This document shows positions 27,601-36,953 of a DNA stretch of 64,000 bases, piece after piece. Every line of letters begins with the position of its first letter. Position 1 is the stretch's first letter. Both the position numbers and the translations under genes were made by a program. The notes beneath the pieces were generated by a model. That model worked only from the letters and a program-made list of their open reading frames with translations. It had not been told where the DNA came from and did not search any database. The stretch spans positions 806,001 to 870,000 of the forward strand of contig JAZARR010000236.1 of the NCBI GenBank assembly GCA_037389465.1. Direction: 5' to 3'. This DNA is from Baylisascaris procyonis. Lineage: Eukaryota; Nematoda; Chromadorea; Rhabditida; Ascarididae.

Positions 27601-28327
27601 GGCAAAATTTTTTAAATATGGATTAATTAGCATTTGATATATTTGAAGGATCACTTGCGAAGACAGGATCAAGATGGAACACGCAATATCATCCATATGT
27701 TGGATCATTTTAATTTTCGGAATCACAAGTGTATCACATTCGAGTTGATGAATATTAACCTTTACGAGCTTATCAAAAAGAACAAATTTCAAGGCTTCAG
27801 CTTGCAGGTCGGTTTTATGCAAATATGGTGACACTGCGAGATTGCTTTTAATTAAATTGACGTCATATGAAATTCCTTTTGGGCAAGCAACTATAAAAAT
27901 TCATAAATGCATCTTTTTTTTGTTTATGCGAGTGGTTCAATTAATCTAATGGATGAAGGATTCTTATTAGTGCATAAAATTAGAATCAGGCCAAATCTTC
28001 GGACTCTTTTTTTTGGCTTATTCGGATTTTTGTATTCAAAAATTGATTTTTGTTGTTGTTTCGTTGAGATCTTTATCTTGTTTTTAATTTCTGAAACGAT
28101 TGCAATGAATCAAACATAGGAACTTCTATAGAGTGATTTGATTAGTGATAAAATACTTTTCAACCCATAGTTCTCTTAGTGTTTTGTGTTATTTAGTTTT
28201 GCTTTTTGGTATTTCTTTGTATTTGTTTGTTTATTGCTTTGAATAGGGCAATAGATTAGCTATTTGGAGCAATAGGGCATCATATACTTTCATATTATCA
28301 CGTATTTCACTACCACGTGCTTTCGAC

Positions 28328-28392
<65 letters not shown>

Positions 28393-31300
28393 CCAACATA
28401 ACGGAATATTTCTATTCGTAGATGCTTAGATAGTTGTATTTTTATATTCTTTTTTTTATATTGATATAATTTTTATTTAGTTGGTTCGAAAATTCGCACA
28501 TTCGATGTTGCAATGCCTCGAGTTACTTAATCGTAATCGGCTTATTCATTGTGATTTAAAACCCGAAAATGTTCTCCTAAAGCAACAAGGAAGGAGTGGT
28601 ATTAAGGTTGGTTTCTTTGTTTCTTTATTGAACAGTTAGTTGCAATTCAGTTTTATAAGTGTTCTATCCTCTACTTCTTTTTAAATTTTTTTAATTGCCG
28701 CATAGTACAAATGGATTATTCGAATGGTTGCACTCTTTATGTTTTTTTTTTGCTATTTTGAGATCTTTATCTCTTTTTTTTGTTTGCCCGCAATTAATTA
28801 TAGAGGATGAGGGTTGTTTTGAGGCAAAGAGCACCAAGGCATCATTGTGGGCATTAGGATCATCGAGAACTGCTCGTTCAGGGTCTGGCGAAAGTCTGCC
28901 TTAGGCTAAATGGAGACATGCTCAGGAAGCGCCCAGTAATTTAACCCTGTGGATATTGTCTTTCGTCGCTGCTCGTGCAGTTTTGCGACCATCTCAGTGC
29001 CACTGAGCTTGATCACCCGAGGGGTCAAAGAACGTCTATGCTGTTGATTTTGTTGTCTGTTGCACTATTTCACAGAATTGTTAGATTTGGCATATTAGCC
29101 CTATTTTACAAACAAAGAAAAGCCTCCTATTGAACTCGGACTCGGAATCTTCAGTTATGGCGAATCCTGAAGAGTTCCAGAAGGGTGAGGGCAGGTATAG
29201 GTGATTGGTATTTCGAAGAGTAAAATAAGCCTTGAAAACCACCTTGTAATATTTATTAAGTTAAGAAATCGTGTCTTAACTTGAAATTTGCTGACATCTG
29301 GGTGGTTCTCAATGCATTAATATTTGCAAACGAAAAACACCGAAGGAAATTTAATTCATAGGAAGGTATTAATTAGATCATAGTAAAAGCTGAAGTCAGC
29401 TGCTTAAGAGGGTCGTATCATTGCTCATAGTTTGTTGAGACGGTGCAAGGTGTCCCTAGCATGCCTCGTTGTTGATGCGTAGCACTTGTTTGTTTTGCGT
29501 ATTCTCATTCACGTTTGTTTTGCAACGCTTTTTTGTTTGTATTTATGCGGAATTTCTTCTTTCTGAGATTTCATGAGCTTATGCGGAATGTGGAAAAACT
29601 TTTCTGAGCTTTCTGAGCTGAGCGATTTACGCGGAGCCATACCGGAGCATATTCTTACATCGTTGAAAAATGTTGTGAAATCATTTTCAAAAAAATATTC
29701 CAAATTAAAATCACACTTCAAAAACTAGTAAGCGCTGCATTTTTTATGACATGGTGTGATAGCTGATTGGTTACACTCGGCGGAAGTGAATGCACACCTG
29801 AATACTCAACGAAATTATATATGAGCCAAAAAATGTTTTTGCAATGCAGTGGAAATACAAATGTTTCAGGTTATCGACTTTGGCTCCTCCTGTTTCGACG
29901 ATCAGAGAATATACACGTATATTCAGTCGCGATTTTATAGAGCTCCTGAAGGTTGCTTTTATAGCATTTTTTTAAAATTTAAAATGAACCCGAATTATTT
30001 GGTGTTTGGTGTTATATTATTCAAATGGCTATCTCTAGTTGTTTTATTTGAATTTTCTTTCAGGTTTAAAAAAATATTCAGCCTTAAATTTTTGATGTTG
30101 AAGAATCGATGAGGGCATCCTTGTTTGGATAATAAAGAAGTATCAAGAATGTTGACTTGACAGACAAATGAATGGATAACGATATATATTTTTTCAGTGA
30201 TAGATATCTAGCATTTAGCCAAGGCTTCCGATAGTGTGTTTTGCTTTCATTTCTATGGAATAATATTAATCCGCCTGAAAATAAACTATAAAATTTAGTG
30301 ATAATGGGTGGTAAATACGGGATGCCGATCGATATGTGGTCACTCGGATGTATTCTCGCCGAACTGCTAACTGGTTATCCTCTTCTACCTGGCGAAGATG
30401 AAAGCGATCAGGTATGTTACTGCTTAGTGCACACATTGTTTCGACTCTTCGATGAGCATAGGTGCTATTGACAAACGGTTATGTGTTAGTCATCATTCCA
30501 TTGTGGAGTAATGCTATCTTAGTAATCCATAAATAGAATTATTGCATGCATCCTTCTCGTAGAGTATTGCTGTGTTAACCCTCTGAAAGAGTAGAACCAG
30601 GGTTTAAACTCTATTGATGTACATCATAAACAAAAAGGCGATATAGGTAAAACTTATACGGAAATAGAGCGTTTATAGCACGGTCATAAGCAGTGGGACT
30701 TAATAATGATTAAGTATCATAACAGTTGTGGCATTTAATATCTGAGTAGTGGGTAGTTGAGGGGAATAATCAGTGAATGGTCGATCTATTCGAACCTCAT
30801 TGCTTGTGGAAGGAATTATCTCGGTTGGTGAAGTTTGAAAAGGATGTGAAGTAGAGCTAAGTGGTGTTCTGCAACTTTAGTGACGTTGAAATTCGTGAAC
30901 TTTAGCTCGCTCTTATAATGGAGTTGCTGGGAATGCCACCTGCGAAAGTGACGGAACATTCGAAGCGAACGCGCAACTTCATCTCTTCGAAGGGCTATCC
31001 ACGATATTGCACCCTAACACCAATGCCGGATGGAACAGTTGTACTCGGTGGCGGAAGGTCAAAGAGAGGCAAACCACGAGGGCCACCAGCTAGTAGAACG
31101 TGGACGGCGGCGCTTAAGAACCAGGTTTTTTTATTGAACTTATTGAAGAAAGCATTATTGTTTGTGCAGTTACAATATGCTTAAGCATTACCTTTCGATG
31201 CATCAGAGTTACGATTCGTGTTCTTTTTTTTTTGCAGTAACCATGTACTATTCATCCACTGCGCTAGTTGAGAAACTGGAGAGTTAAGTTTATTAAATTT

Positions 31301-32666
31301 CTTGCAAAATATATTAACTTAAATTGTGTTATGATTGACGGTTTTGTGTTTCCGAAGCGGTAGTTGCCCGATACGTTAAAATCAGATCCTTAAGTCTATT
31401 AAGACCCTGATTTTTTGAGAGCCTATCCATCTCATTCGATTACTACTAGGCATGGGTAGAAAACAGAACTCATTAGACTGCCTCGCGGCCATACGTTGGT
31501 ACCGAAGACTGTGGATTTGGATAAGAAGGAAACGGATACCAAAGCATAGGCCATTTCTGTTCCTTCAGTAAGATGAATGGAATGAGATACGGATGATTGG
31601 CGATAAAAACAAGGACAAAACGGAAAGGAAATTTTTTTAAAAATTGATCTATTTTTAGTATATGGAAATTTCAAAAAATAGGCCCTAATATTAGCAACGC
31701 TTGCATGATTTTTTATGACGATGAATAAGTTCGATTAGCGCTGGTGACGTGAGCGATAGTTTTGAAGCTATTTACTTGTGATCTATACAAATATGCCCTA
31801 TCATTACCACATTTAAAGGTAACCACGATGCGTTGCTCTATGCAAATCCAACATCCTTCCAACTCTTTCAGTTATCCAACTTCCTTTCAGCTGTTAGAGA
31901 TTGTTCTCCTCTTTTAAGACCAAAATTCACGAAAATATTGCGCAGATGACAGGGGGGGGGGGTGAATTTAGCAGATTTTGCTTACACTTATTTGATTTTT
32001 CGTTTATTTAGTACATTTCACGCTTATTTTCGTTTAATTCTTTGAAGAATAGTGACTATTTACAATTTCATAGTTTTTTCCAGCGATAATTGAGCAAATC
32101 TTACAGTTTGGGACTACCACCTTGGTGGTATTTAAGCTAACGCTGCAATATTGATTTTATATATTTATTAAGATGGAAATGTTTTATAGGGAGACGAGTT
32201 GTTTATCGATTTTTTGAAACGCTGTCTCGAATGGGACCCCGATGCACGGCTTACTCCCCAACAGGCATTGAAGCATCCCTGGTTGAGAAGGCGGTTGCCA
32301 CGTCCACCCGAAAGCACTGCGAATCTCATCTGCATGGATGCGAGTGTTGATTCACCCCTTAATGGTTCGTTTATATTTACATACCTTTATTTTTGTCTGT
32401 CTTTGTTTTTACCCTATTTTTGTCTGTCTTTGTTTTTACCCGTCTTCATCTTTACCTACCTTTTTTACTGATTCTGTCTTTACTTGCCTCTATTTTTACC
32501 TATCTATCTTTATCTACCTTTATTTTTACCTGACTTTGTCTTTATAGACCTTTATTTTTACCCGTCTTCACTGTTAGATGTTAGGTTTTATGCATGAAAT
32601 ATACAGTGAAGGGATCACTCAATTAATGTGCATTCAGGCTCGAAGCTGCCTCATGTGACATCGTGA
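21009..32666 (+). CDS. mbk-2: class II DYRK protein kinase (DYRK2/MBK-2-like), 13 exons
   Basis: Dual-specificity kinase of the DYRK2/3/4 class: it autophosphorylates the activation-loop tyrosine and phosphorylates Ser/Thr substrates. C. elegans MBK-2 acts at the oocyte-to-embryo transition. Exons: 21009-21214, 22654-22842, 23738-23876, 25480-25564, 26001-26300, 26941-27045, 27649-27807, 28481-28606, 29870-29951, 30299-30411, 30906-31124, 32190-32364, 32638-32666. All junction phases agree, giving 641 residues from the first visible exon; no start Met is seen there, so at least one exon lies upstream. Visible features: Ser/Gly-rich region (1-206), NAPA segment and DH box (about 216-292), GKGSFGQV (300-307), VALK lysine (322), HCDLKPEN (Asp 419), DFG (439-441), YTY activation loop (451-453), APE (461-463), and HPWLRRR closing the domain (about 605). 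The catalytic core is intact. Confidence 0.93.
21215..22653 (+). other. DYRK intron
   Basis: Contains a TA run of about 85 bp (21,532-21,617) and a pyrimidine-rich tract near 22,455-22,495. The 109-codon frame at 22,249-22,578 runs through low-complexity pyrimidine sequence and is not believed. Confidence 0.6.
21532..21617. repeat. (TA)n microsatellite
   Basis: Uninterrupted TA dinucleotide run of about 85 bp inside a kinase intron. Confidence 0.95.
22654..22842 (+). CDS. mbk-2: DYRK exon B (N-terminal)
   Basis: Acceptor ATATTTTAG|GC and donor CATCG|GTTGGT, phase 1 in and out. It encodes a conserved-looking stretch (starts [20 protein letters not shown]) with balanced codon use and much higher GC than the introns. 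The minus-strand 60-codon open frame across it is a shadow. Confidence 0.8.
22843..23737 (+). other. DYRK intron with one copy of a 170-bp repeat
   Basis: The repeat occupies 23,001-23,170; its diverged partner lies in the next intron. Nothing else is recognisable. Confidence 0.6.
23001..23170 (-). repeat. 170-bp dispersed repeat, copy 1
   Basis: Aligns with 24,231-24,404 across its whole length, with blocks such as CAAATAGCACGAAAT and GTATATCTTTTGAC. By eye the copies are roughly three-quarters identical. On the minus strand copy 1 reads as protein-like sequence ending [15 protein letters not shown], and copy 2 has the related [16 protein letters not shown], so the ancestor may have been coding. 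Family unknown. Confidence 0.8.
23738..23876 (+). CDS. mbk-2: DYRK exon C (N-terminal, Ser-rich)
   Basis: Acceptor ATTCTTAG|GT and donor CTCAG|GTATAT; enters in phase 1, leaves in phase 2. Encodes a Ser-rich segment ending [13 protein letters not shown]. The frame is open across the exon and agrees with both neighbours. Confidence 0.8.
23877..25479 (+). other. DYRK intron with second repeat copy
   Basis: Holds the second copy of the 170-bp repeat (24,231-24,404). A perfect AG|GTAAGT donor-like site lies near 24,650, but the open frame leading to it ends in the wrong phase for exon D; it could be a cryptic or alternative exon. Confidence 0.5.
24231..24404 (-). repeat. 170-bp dispersed repeat, copy 2
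   Basis: Diverged partner of 23,001-23,170 in the same orientation, 1.2 kb away, with exon C between them. It carries more stop codons on the minus strand than copy 1. Confidence 0.8.
25480..25564 (+). CDS. mbk-2: DYRK exon D (Gly/Asn/Ser linker)
   Basis: Acceptor TATTATAG|A and donor AATAAG|GTAATT; phase 2 in, 0 out. It encodes a flexible Gly/Ser/Asn-rich linker ([19 protein letters not shown]) before the NAPA segment. Confidence 0.82.
26001..26300 (+). CDS. mbk-2: DYRK exon E (NAPA segment, DH box, P-loop)
   Basis: A 100-codon exon: acceptor TAGTATTAG|CCT, donor GGTCAG|GTGAGA, phase 0 both ends. [16 protein letters not shown] and the following [10 protein letters not shown] match the class II NAPA region; YDDDMGSY...[10 protein letters not shown] is the DH box; the exon ends in the glycine loop IGKGSFGQ. 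These elements place the protein in the DYRK2/3/4 class rather than DYRK1. Confidence 0.96.
26941..27045 (+). CDS. mbk-2: DYRK exon F (catalytic lysine, helix C)
   Basis: Acceptor TTTCCTTCAG|GTG, donor TTTTG|GTACAT, phase 0. It contains the ATP-anchoring lysine in VALKLV and the helix C glutamate in [11 protein letters not shown]. Confidence 0.96.
27649..27807 (+). CDS. mbk-2: DYRK exon G (hinge)
   Basis: Encodes the HLRRQDQDG...[11 protein letters not shown] stretch, the [20 protein letters not shown] hinge and helix D. Protein conservation fixes the acceptor at TTTGAAG|GAT, which lacks the usual TTTCAG context. The exon ends SLQ where vertebrate DYRK2 has SLP before LVRKF. Confidence 0.95.
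28333..28391. repeat. (TA)n microsatellite
   Basis: TA run of about 59 bp, roughly 90 bp upstream of exon H. Confidence 0.95.
28481..28606 (+). CDS. mbk-2: DYRK exon H (catalytic loop)
   Basis: Acceptor TTTATTTAG|TTG, donor ATTAAG|GTTGGT, phase 0. It carries HCDLKPEN with the catalytic aspartate and the DYRK-typical KQQGRSGIK. Confidence 0.97.
28607..29869 (+). other. DYRK intron with a GC-richer island
   Basis: Positions 28,800-29,060 are GC-richer than other introns, and open frames on both strands look protein-like (+ frame with [16 protein letters not shown]; - frame with [19 protein letters not shown]). Neither is in phase with the neighbouring exons and I recognise no family. It may be a decayed insertion or a nested transcript. 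Confidence 0.5.
29870..29951 (+). CDS. mbk-2: DYRK exon I (DFG and YTY activation loop)
   Basis: Acceptor TGTTTCAG|GTT, donor TGAAG|GTTGCT; phase 0 in, 1 out. It contains VIDFGSSC, the activation-loop YTY whose second tyrosine is autophosphorylated in DYRKs, and SRFYRAPE. Confidence 0.97.
30299..30411 (+). CDS. mbk-2: DYRK exon J (helix F region)
   Basis: Acceptor AAATTTAG|TG, donor GATCAG|GTATGT; phase 1 in, 0 out. Encodes [20 protein letters not shown] then YPLLPGEDE, nearly identical to animal DYRK2. Confidence 0.97.
30906..31124 (+). CDS. mbk-2: DYRK exon K (CMGC insert region)
   Basis: Acceptor AACTTTAG|CTC, donor AACCAG|GTTTTT, phase 0. It encodes [31 protein letters not shown] and RGPPASRTW, the DYRK2-type insert before the last lobe helices. 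Confidence 0.96.
31125..32189 (+). other. DYRK intron
   Basis: No coding sequence recognised. An 11-G run sits at 31,952-31,962. Confidence 0.6.
32190..32364 (+). CDS. mbk-2: DYRK exon L (end of kinase domain)
   Basis: Acceptor TTTTATAG|GGA; donor AATG|GTTCGT, leaving in phase 1. It encodes [20 protein letters not shown] and [12 protein letters not shown], closing the C-lobe, then a short Ser/Asp linker. Beyond the donor the frame stays open only because of a pyrimidine-rich repeat. Confidence 0.95.
32373..32576. repeat. degenerate pyrimidine-rich minisatellite
   Basis: About 200 bp of imperfect units of the form TTTATTTTTACC / TGTCTTTGTTTTTACCC fill most of the last kinase intron. They keep the + frame open and mimic an extension of exon L. 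Confidence 0.9.
32638..32666 (+). CDS. mbk-2: DYRK terminal exon M
   Basis: Acceptor GCATTCAG|GC in phase 1 gives GSKLPHVTS then TGA. Short SKLP-type tails occur in DYRK2 relatives, which supports the choice. The same frame reopens directly after TGA-C for 34 codons, and the GC-richer composition continues to about 32,880, so a longer alternative 3' end is possible. Confidence 0.65.
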
Positions 32667-35600
32667 CGGGATTCATTCGACTTCTCGCGTTACAACCCGT
32701 CTCGTAGCATTCGTCTTTCGCTTCACCATTCAACGGATATCGCGCTCGCTGGTCATCCTTCTCATCTGTAGTAATGACGGATTGTACCGTCTCTTTCATT
32801 ATAACCAAAATTGGAGTCAGCTTTCCTCTTACTGAAGGCATTTGCCCCCTCGCATGCCCCTCTTTGGCCATGCTGTCACTCATATTTTGTGTTTAACAAA
32901 ATTCATGATTACAATACTTACGGCGTTTTTGAATTGAAATGCGAAGAAGTTGTTTTGCTTCTTTGAGATACTCTTGAAAGGTACTTAAAAATACTTGCAA
33001 TTGTTTGATATAAAGGAATTATCTAGCTACAAATGAGGTTTTTTTCTCATGGACATAGGGCATTACAGGTATCTTGGGATGGTGTTTGTAACGTTGAGGT
33101 ATAGAGGGGAAGATTCCGATAATACAGTTGATGGCCATTATGGATATTGCGTGGGAGGAGCTCCAAAGTCGAATGCGAAGTCATTCCACAATTGTAAACT
33201 TCAATAATGCGCTTTTAACGTTCTAGCTATTTAAATATATTTATGCGCCCCTTTCAAGATGCATTTTTGCTTCTATTGGCTTTGGGTTTTACTCTTCTGT
33301 TCTTGAATCGGCATTCTATAAGTTTGCTATTCGAGTTCAGAAGTGCTTTGCTTCGATTTCTGCATTGCACTGTATCGAAGTGATACCTAATTAAATGGGA
33401 ATTTTCACAATTTTTATTTGATGTGAATGGAATATTTCGGTAGAATGCGCTATCATTTTCGTATTGGCGAAAATTGGGGTTATAGTTATATAAGCATTTA
33501 TATGTGTATTTATAAATATAAACAAAAAATCCTACCTGCTTTTCGTTTTCTGCAATTCGTAAATGTGAGAAATGAATGAAGAGGAATTCACCTGGTGACG
33601 TTTCCAATCTAAAAACATAATTTAATTGCAAAAGTCAGCAAGGTATAATACGAACGCAAAGCAATATTTGTTGATCGCTTTTTGCGATTTAATGCATAAG
33701 CTGTTGATGTAGAAATTCAATAGCTAGATATGCTGTCGTTGAGTGGAATGTTCTTTCCTTTTTTTCGTTGAAATTCTCAAACGATTGCTTTGAGATGAGC
33801 CATCTAAATGCTGAGATTCAAATCCTCTCTTAAAATATTTTGCGTTTGTTTTTTTTTGCATAATTTATTATTTATGCAAATAAAGGAATGGCCATAAATG
33901 AATTTTTGTCTATAAATTGGCCAAAATGGCCATAAATCCATGAGTTCATATAAGTGAATTCTCCTATTTATTTTCTTTTTTCTTTTCACATTGGAAAAAT
34001 TGTTACAATGAAAAATTTTTCATCGAATAAAATAGAGGAATCGATTCTCAACAAGTTGATGCCGTTTGCCTATTGAAATTTTTGTCGACGATTATTTTTG
34101 CGCTGTATATCTCTTTTGTATTGTGGAATATTGCTCGTTAATTATCTCTTTGGCGCAAATGTCAGCGCACAATTGCTTTCATACTTACTGCTACTAAAGA
34201 TCGTTTTATTACTATTGTTGTTGTTGTTGTGTATTTTGTTGTTCATTTCATTCTCTTTGTTCATATTGCCAGAAGGAGTTTTTTTTTGCTGATCGATCCT
34301 ATTCCTTCTTAATTTATTTCTTCATTTATTGTGCTATTATCGATTTTTTTAATCGACATGTGTGCAAAACGATGTAGCTATCGCTCATATGAGCGTATTT
34401 TATTTTTTTTTTTAAATAATTTCAATGCATTTGTTGACAACAATAATATTAGTGATATTCAAATAAGTGATTTGAAATATTCAAATTAAATAATATATTT
34501 AAGTGGATCTCCTCCTGGCCGTTAATAATATTTCTTTCGAAATGTTTAGGTGCTCAATCAGTTCTAGGCTTCTTTTTTTTCTATTCTTGCTATCAATTTC
34601 AACTTTGCATTCGTGAATTGTGTTAAAATAGTGAAATGTAAGCTCGAAAAAGGAAGGAATGATTGCGGGGGCGTATTTTTTTAAATTGAAAATACATTAT
34701 AATATTTTCTGATGTGAAACATCGAACGGTATATAATACCATCTCACGAAAAATAAAAAAGTAAAAAAAAATCCAAGCGATCCCCCCTTCGACGAGCTTC
34801 CCATATGTCTGTGTATGGCTGTATGTCGATTGTTCATTTGTATATATATATTTCGCAAAAAAAAAGTCATTTCATATTTGGCATGTATTAAACTTAACAC
34901 GGTAGAAATTGTTTTCCTCCTCTTATTTTTTATTTTTTCTAAATGTATTTACATAAATTGTTAGGCCACCAAATGCGGTCTCATTTGTATTGATGAGATG
35001 ACCGTTATATGTGGATTATTTCATGAAGGAAGGCAATATTAGTGCATCGCCTGTGCGATTTTTGCCATCTGGCAGTTATTGTATACTTGTTGGCGTTCGT
35101 ATAAATAGACTCAATTGATGTGTTACTGCTTCTTATTGACGATTATAAACCGTCTACATTGTGGAGTTTTTTTTGTAATGAAACAAAATTAAAGCGATAC
35201 ACTATATGGCTTGTTTCAATCTTTTTTGAAATCCATGAAGAAATTGGTGGTTATCCACAAATTCTTTATTTATTCCACCGTTTCATTGGCTTTACAGCCG
35301 TCAGGATGCTCGTCGAAAATTTCCGCGGAAAAAAATTTTCAGATTAAAGTAGGTTTATTCATCATTTGTTCATGTGTTGTTTAAATGAAAATTCAATAAT
35401 TGCATTCACGTTTTGACGCTTTTAGTTCAAAGATTTTGGTGGTTGAATTATACTACAATGATTATTTGAGTGTATAATTTTAGCACTAAGAAGTGTTCGA
35501 ATTAACCTAATTCGAAATGAAAAACTTATAGTAGTGGTGGGTCATAAGATTAGAAAACTATAACTAATATGTATAAAGGGTATGAGATAGTCAGTAAACT

Positions 35601-36872
35601 ATCAGGTCGTATACTTAGAGACATGGCCGTCTTCGTTTGCTAGATGCATTAAATTAATGCTATATATTCGATTCTTTTTATCCAGTACTACAATCAGACA
35701 TGCATGTGGTAAGGATTTTCTTGAAAGTTTCTCTATGAATTGGGATTGAAAGGTCGTTGCTTTTGAGAGATACCGTAGTTTAGCTCGTATTCATCAGTGA
35801 AAGCTCGGTTGAATTCCATGGAGTTACTCTAGGTTGTTTTAAGGGAATTTATAAAAGAAAATGGGCGAACAATGCTGGAGCTTTTGTTGCTCACCTAGAC
35901 ATACTGTTATCTTAGCCCAAAAGAAAAAACGGGAAACGTTCGTTGATTGGGAACAAAGATTGCACCGACCTTACTGTAACAGTTCCGTAGGGGGGTCATT
36001 GAAGTGATTAGTGATCTATTACTTACTTCAATGAAAAGTGACTGGACGTCTCGATTTCAGTTTATGACGAACGGTGTGGAATTGTTATCGTATTTCATTT
36101 CCTGATAGCTTTTCTAGGATTGTCTTTGATTTCAGTTTTATGATAGGTAATCAAAAATTGTCGTACGACTTCAGTTTAATTTAAAAATTTGTTATTCGTA
36201 TAGGAATGAGCGGAACTAGTTATTTGTTGAAGCTTAATTATCTATAAAGAAATCCTTTTATTGCATAGTAAGGGCACATATCATCCGGTCATATTTATCT
36301 GTGGATTGCTGTTATTGGCAATGCAATGTAAACAATTTAGATAGGGGATTTATCCAAAGGTGCATTTGGACAACCAAAGTCGATGACACTCCCATTATAG
36401 TATCCACGATAGCCGATATAGACGTCCTGGACATGTAGACATCAAAATAGCCGAAGCCCCCTCTCGAAACCATTTGCAAGCTACAAAATGTTCATGGTGG
36501 TTGCTTATTCGACATTTTATCTTATAGTCTATCACTGCTTGGCTTGTGATAAAAGATTAAATTGAATCATAAAAAGATAGAGTGGTGAGGCGTTATATAA
36601 AGTTTGATAAAACTTTATTCACTGATTAGTTAAAACTGCCTGTTTTAATTTCCCTGTCAATTCACCTTGTAATAATTAAGGTGCTTATAAAAGAGGATTA
36701 CCTAGGCTTTCGTGCTGTCAAGTTGTACTCTTAAAGCTATTTTGTAATCATTGTATACTTTTGCATTGTGTTGTTATGCGTCGGTTGCAAAATTTGCATT
36801 CATGAAGCACATTAGGACCTCATAATGCTCATGTATACGTATTTGTGTTTTTCAAATGTTCTCTTTTTTCAG
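32667..36872. other. spacer between kinase and channel genes
   Basis: Presumed kinase 3' UTR then intergenic DNA. AATAAA motifs occur at about 33,880 and 34,025. Protein-like, splice-bounded blocks are visible on the minus strand (33,536-33,608; 33,327-33,386; 36,337-36,426) but match no family I know. At 4.2 kb the gap is far longer than normal nematode operon spacing. Confidence 0.55.
36863..36872 (+). promoter_or_regulatory. acceptor before first channel exon, possible SL trans-splice site
   Basis: TCTTTTTTCAG ends at 36,872 and an ATG follows 8 bases later at 36,880. No upstream coding exon was found. In nematodes such an acceptor just before the start codon often receives a spliced leader; this is inference. 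Confidence 0.35.
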
Positions 36873-36879
36873 CTCGGGA

Positions 36880-36953
36880 ATGGGATCGTTGAAGCGAGAG
36901 CTAAAGAAGATCTATCGAATTCGAAAGAATTTTTGGACACTTAAAAGTGAAAG
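36880..36953 (+). CDS. predicted CLC exon 1 (start codon)
   Basis: ATG shortly after a strong acceptor; open to donor GAAAG|GTTAGA, ending in phase 2. It encodes a basic N-terminal segment starting [17 protein letters not shown]. The phase fits exon 2 exactly, and the chain 1-2-3 needs no other exon. No homology is claimed. Another frame ([13 protein letters not shown]..., stop near the end) is also open, so the assignment is tentative. Confidence 0.5.

Noticed and set aside
27469..27834. 121-codon minus-strand open frame
   Set aside because: It is the antisense shadow of DYRK exon G, whose + strand product is conserved.
32199..32547. Extension of kinase exon L past 32,364
   Set aside because: The extra residues come from the TTTATTTTTACC-type minisatellite; a donor at 32,365 and an in-phase terminal exon explain the sequence better.
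32666..36880. Kinase and channel as an SL2-type operon
   Set aside because: The 4.2-kb gap is far longer than the roughly 100-bp spacing of typical nematode operons.
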